Shown: in pieces, positions 61,838 through 64,000 of the stretch
Position numbering within the stretch: position 1 is the first letter of the stretch
How the letters are laid out: each line of letters starts with the position of its first letter
From: an uncultured Flavobacteriaceae bacterium
GTDB taxonomy: Bacteria > Bacteroidota > Bacteroidia > Flavobacteriales > Flavobacteriaceae
DNA length: 64,000 nt
Reading direction: 5' to 3'
NCBI GenBank assembly: GCA_947500435.1
Contig: CANMRV010000001.1
Span: forward strand, 62,001-126,000
Program-made: the position numbers and the translations under genes
The notes under the pieces: generated by a model
Database searches by the model: none
Seen by the model: the letters and a program-made list of their open reading frames with translations, nothing else
What the model was told of the DNA's origin: nothing

Positions 61838-62869
61838 ATGCAACTGTACAATACATTAAGTGCAAAGGAAAGAGCAGCTCTTATTGAAGAAGCTGGACAA
61901 GAACGTCTTACCATCTCTTTCTACACCTATGCACACATCGGCAATCCGACGCTATTTAGAAATCACCTTTTTATTCATTGGAACGAACTCGAAGTACTCG
62001 GCCGTATCTATGTCGCGCATGAGGGAATCAATGCCCAATTATCTGTTCCGGCAGAAAATTTTGAAGCGTTTAAAACCCATTTGGATAGTATTTCTTTTTT
62101 AGAAAATGTTCGATTGAACATTGCCATTGAGCAAGACAATTTATCATTTTTGAAGTTGAAGGTGAAGGTGCGAAAGAAGATAGTGGCGGATGGATTGAAC
62201 GATGCTACTTTTGACGTAACAAATAAAGGAATTCACGTTGGCGCCGAACAATTCAATGAATTAATCGAAGATCCAGATACAGTTTTGTTGGATATGCGAA
62301 ATCACTATGAAAGTGAGATAGGACATTTTAAAAACGCGATTACTCCTGATGTGGATACCTTTCGCGATTCTTTAGAAATAATAGAGAAGGATTTAGCCGA
62401 TCTTAAAGAGGATAAAAAACTAGTTATGTATTGCACTGGTGGAATTCGATGTGAAAAAGCTAGTGCCTACTATAAACACAAAGGTTTTAAACAGGTGTAT
62501 CAGCTTGAAGGGGGAATTATTGAATACGCCCGACAAGTAGAAAAGAAGAATTTGGAAAATAAATTCAGAGGGAAGAACTTTGTTTTCGACCATAGGCGGG
62601 GTGAACGTATTTCAGATGATGTGATTTCACAATGCCATCAATGCGGAAAGTCATGTGATACCCATGAAAACTGTGCAAACGAAGCATGTCATTTGTTATT
62701 TATTCAGTGTGAGGAATGCGCGAAGAAAATGGATAATTGCTGTTCTACGGAATGTCAAGAAATTCATAATCTTCCTTTTGAAGAGCAAAAAGCACTTCGA
62801 AAAGGCAAAGTTGTGAGCAATAAGATTTTCAAAAAGGGCAGGTCAGAGGTACTAAAGTTTAAGAAGTAG
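61838..62869 (+). CDS. trhO: tRNA uridine(34) hydroxylase (rhodanese-like, YceA/TrhO)
   Basis: 343 residues. An N-terminal acylphosphatase-like domain (about 1-110) contains VAHEGINAQLSVPAENFEAF. A rhodanese domain (about 135-235) has VLLDMRNHYESEIGHFKNAI and the catalytic loop MYCTGGIRCEKASAYY. The C-terminal Cys-rich segment (about 265-310: CHQCGKSCDTHENC, CEECAKKMDNCC) probably binds zinc. TrhO enzymes hydroxylate uridine 34 of tRNAs in the cytoplasm using oxygen. The length matches the long form common in Bacteroidota. The ricT gene follows after 162 bases. Confidence 0.93.
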   Translation: MQLYNTLSAKERAALIEEAGQERLTISFYTYAHIGNPTLFRNHLFIHWNELEVLGRIYVAHEGINAQLSVPAENFEAFKTHLDSISFLENVRLNIAIEQDNLSFLKLKVKVRKKIVADGLNDATFDVTNKGIHVGAEQFNELIEDPDTVLLDMRNHYESEIGHFKNAITPDVDTFRDSLEIIEKDLADLKEDKKLVMYCTGGIRCEKASAYYKHKGFKQVYQLEGGIIEYARQVEKKNLENKFRGKNFVFDHRRGERISDDVISQCHQCGKSCDTHENCANEACHLLFIQCEECAKKMDNCCSTECQEIHNLPFEEQKALRKGKVVSNKIFKKGRSEVLKFKK

Positions 62870-63031
62870 GCAGTTTTCATTGACAGTAGGCAGAAATACT
62901 AAAACTGATAACTGCCGGTACCCACTGAATACTTTTCTTTCCACCGCAAATTATACTATCTTTACTTTTAAGTTTAGTATGAACCTTTTTTGGTCAATTT
63001 CCCTCGAAAAGACCAAACCAACATATAATAT

Positions 63032-64000
63032 ATGAGTTGTAGCAGTTGTTCGACCGGTAAGGACGGGCAACCACGTGGATGCAAGAATAACGGCACTTGT
63101 GGTACCGATGGTTGTAATAAATTAACAGTTTTTGACTGGCTTTCCAACATGTCACTTCCAAACGGAGAGAAACCGTTTGACTGTGTTGAGGTGCGTTTTA
63201 AAAACAGCAGAAAAGAATTCTTCAGAAATACCGAAAATCTATCATTATCAATAGGGGACATAGTCGGCACTCAGGCACAATCAGGCCATGATATCGGAAT
63301 GGTCACGCTTACCGGAGAACTCGTAAAAGTTCAAATGAAACGGAAGAAGGTTGATTTTAATGACGCTGAGCTTCCGAAGGTGTATCGAAAAGCTTCGCAA
63401 AAAGATATTGATACTTGGCAAAAATGTCGTGATCGTGAAGAGGAAATAAAGAAACGAGCCCGTGAGATTGCCATCATCCTAAAACTCCAGATGAAAATCT
63501 CAGATGTAGAGTTTCAAGGAGACGGGTCAAAAGCTACTTTTTATTATACTGCAGAAGAACGGGTAGATTTTCGTCAGTTGATTAAAGACATGGCAAAAGC
63601 CTTCGGTATCCGAATTGAAATGCGTCAAATCGGGTATCGTCAAGAGGCGCAACGTCTAGGAGGAATCGGTTCGTGCGGAAGAGAACTTTGCTGCTCTACT
63701 TGGCTTACCGATTTTAGGTCAGTTAGTACTTCTGCAGCTCGTTATCAGCAATTGTCCTTAAATCCACAAAAATTGGCGGGTCAATGTGGAAAACTTAAAT
63801 GTTGTTTGAATTATGAGCTGGATGTTTACATTGACGCGTTGAAAGACTTCCCGGGGCAAGACACCAAACTCTTTACCGAAAAGGGACTGGCATTTTGTCA
63901 AAAAACAGATATTTTTAAGGAGAAGCTTTGGTTTTCTTATAAAGATGACCCAGCGAACTGGCATGTACTTTCCCCTGAACAGGTAAAGGAGATCTTAGAA
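63032..64000 (+). CDS. ricT: PSP1/RicT-family protein (partial, runs off the window)
   Basis: 323 codons are present and the end lies outside. It starts MSCSSCSTGKDGQPRGCKNN, a Cys-rich N-terminal segment, followed by the PSP1 domain (CVEVRFKNSRKEFFRN, VGTQAQSGHDIGMVTLTGEL, EMRQIGYRQEAQRLGGIG) and the cysteine motifs GSCGRELCCSTWL and GQCGKLKCCLNYE. In Bacillus, RicT (YaaT) carries part of an iron-sulfur complex that affects RNA maturation. In Flavobacteriaceae, as I recall, this gene is often followed by gldH, outside the window. The role here is inferred. Confidence 0.9.
   Translation, partial: MSCSSCSTGKDGQPRGCKNNGTCGTDGCNKLTVFDWLSNMSLPNGEKPFDCVEVRFKNSRKEFFRNTENLSLSIGDIVGTQAQSGHDIGMVTLTGELVKVQMKRKKVDFNDAELPKVYRKASQKDIDTWQKCRDREEEIKKRAREIAIILKLQMKISDVEFQGDGSKATFYYTAEERVDFRQLIKDMAKAFGIRIEMRQIGYRQEAQRLGGIGSCGRELCCSTWLTDFRSVSTSAARYQQLSLNPQKLAGQCGKLKCCLNYELDVYIDALKDFPGQDTKLFTEKGLAFCQKTDIFKEKLWFSYKDDPANWHVLSPEQVKEILE

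Noticed and set aside
62974..63270. Minus-strand open frame over the start of ricT
   Set aside because: The plus strand encodes conserved RicT cysteine motifs through the same region.
1..64000. tRNA, rRNA or CRISPR loci
   Set aside because: I looked for cloverleaf ends, conserved rRNA words and regularly spaced direct repeats and saw none.

Overview
The window comes from a member of the Flavobacteriaceae (phylum Bacteroidota), probably marine and gliding. The evidence is a SprE/PorW type IX secretion lipoprotein, a protein with a type IX sorting domain, the SprE-bactofilin-ATP synthase gene order, several families largely confined to Bacteroidota (DUF4254, DUF4292, DUF6168, DUF6341, DUF6427), AT-rich DNA, and many promoters with the Bacteroidota -7 motif TAnnTTTG, often only a few bases before the start codon. 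I saw no rRNA, tRNA, CRISPR array or transposase.

Region 1 (1-12.3 kb) is a surface polysaccharide locus interrupted by a polymorphic-toxin island. A glycosyltransferase end is followed by a four-gene unit: a repeat-rich tail-fibre-like protein, a small T9SS-sorted protein with a YD-like motif, a 2195-residue RHS/SpvB toxin with a probable nuclease tip, and a candidate immunity protein. After it lie a short decayed piece of a polysaccharide-locus dehydrogenase, a WecA/MraY-type phosphosugar transferase and a UDP-glucuronate decarboxylase.

Region 2 (12.6-25.5 kb) holds purD, Flavobacteriaceae-specific membrane proteins, DUF4254 with a heptosyltransferase-like GT9, an arsenosugar-type cluster (TetR, ArsS radical SAM, AhpD-like, TIGR04282 glycosyltransferase), a CotH lipoprotein divergent from a patatin, a PaaE-like iron-sulfur reductase, and a YCII-ECF42 sigma pair.

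Region 3 (25.8-34.9 kb) is sprE, bactofilin and the ATP synthase operon (AtpZ-like, DUF6168, atpB, E, F, H, A, G) without beta and epsilon genes, with repeat-rich and hairpin intergenic segments.

Region 4 (34.9-45.6 kb) carries a Tet-type MFS pump, then a probable envelope operon (flippase, dut, sugar nucleotidyltransferase, secreted protein, TPR, DUF4292 lipoprotein, degenerate EnvC-type M23), followed by thioesterase, HU/SPOR protein and dprA.

Region 5 (45.6-55.7 kb) contains three paralogous large secreted proteins that combine macroglobulin-like modules with a TonB-receptor plug but no barrel. The middle copy has a one-base frameshift at its 3' end. An FKBP isomerase gene separates two of them.

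Region 6 (55.7-64 kb) has trpS divergent from a plsC-like acyltransferase; an ECF sigma followed by a protein whose layout predicts that it spans both membranes (anti-sigma-like N-terminus, inner-membrane helix, long linker, outer-membrane barrel); a lipoprotein, recA, an orphan terminator that points to an unannotated small RNA, trhO and the start of ricT. The sigma/double-spanning pair and the RHS operon with its possible T9SS adaptor are the most interesting systems here.
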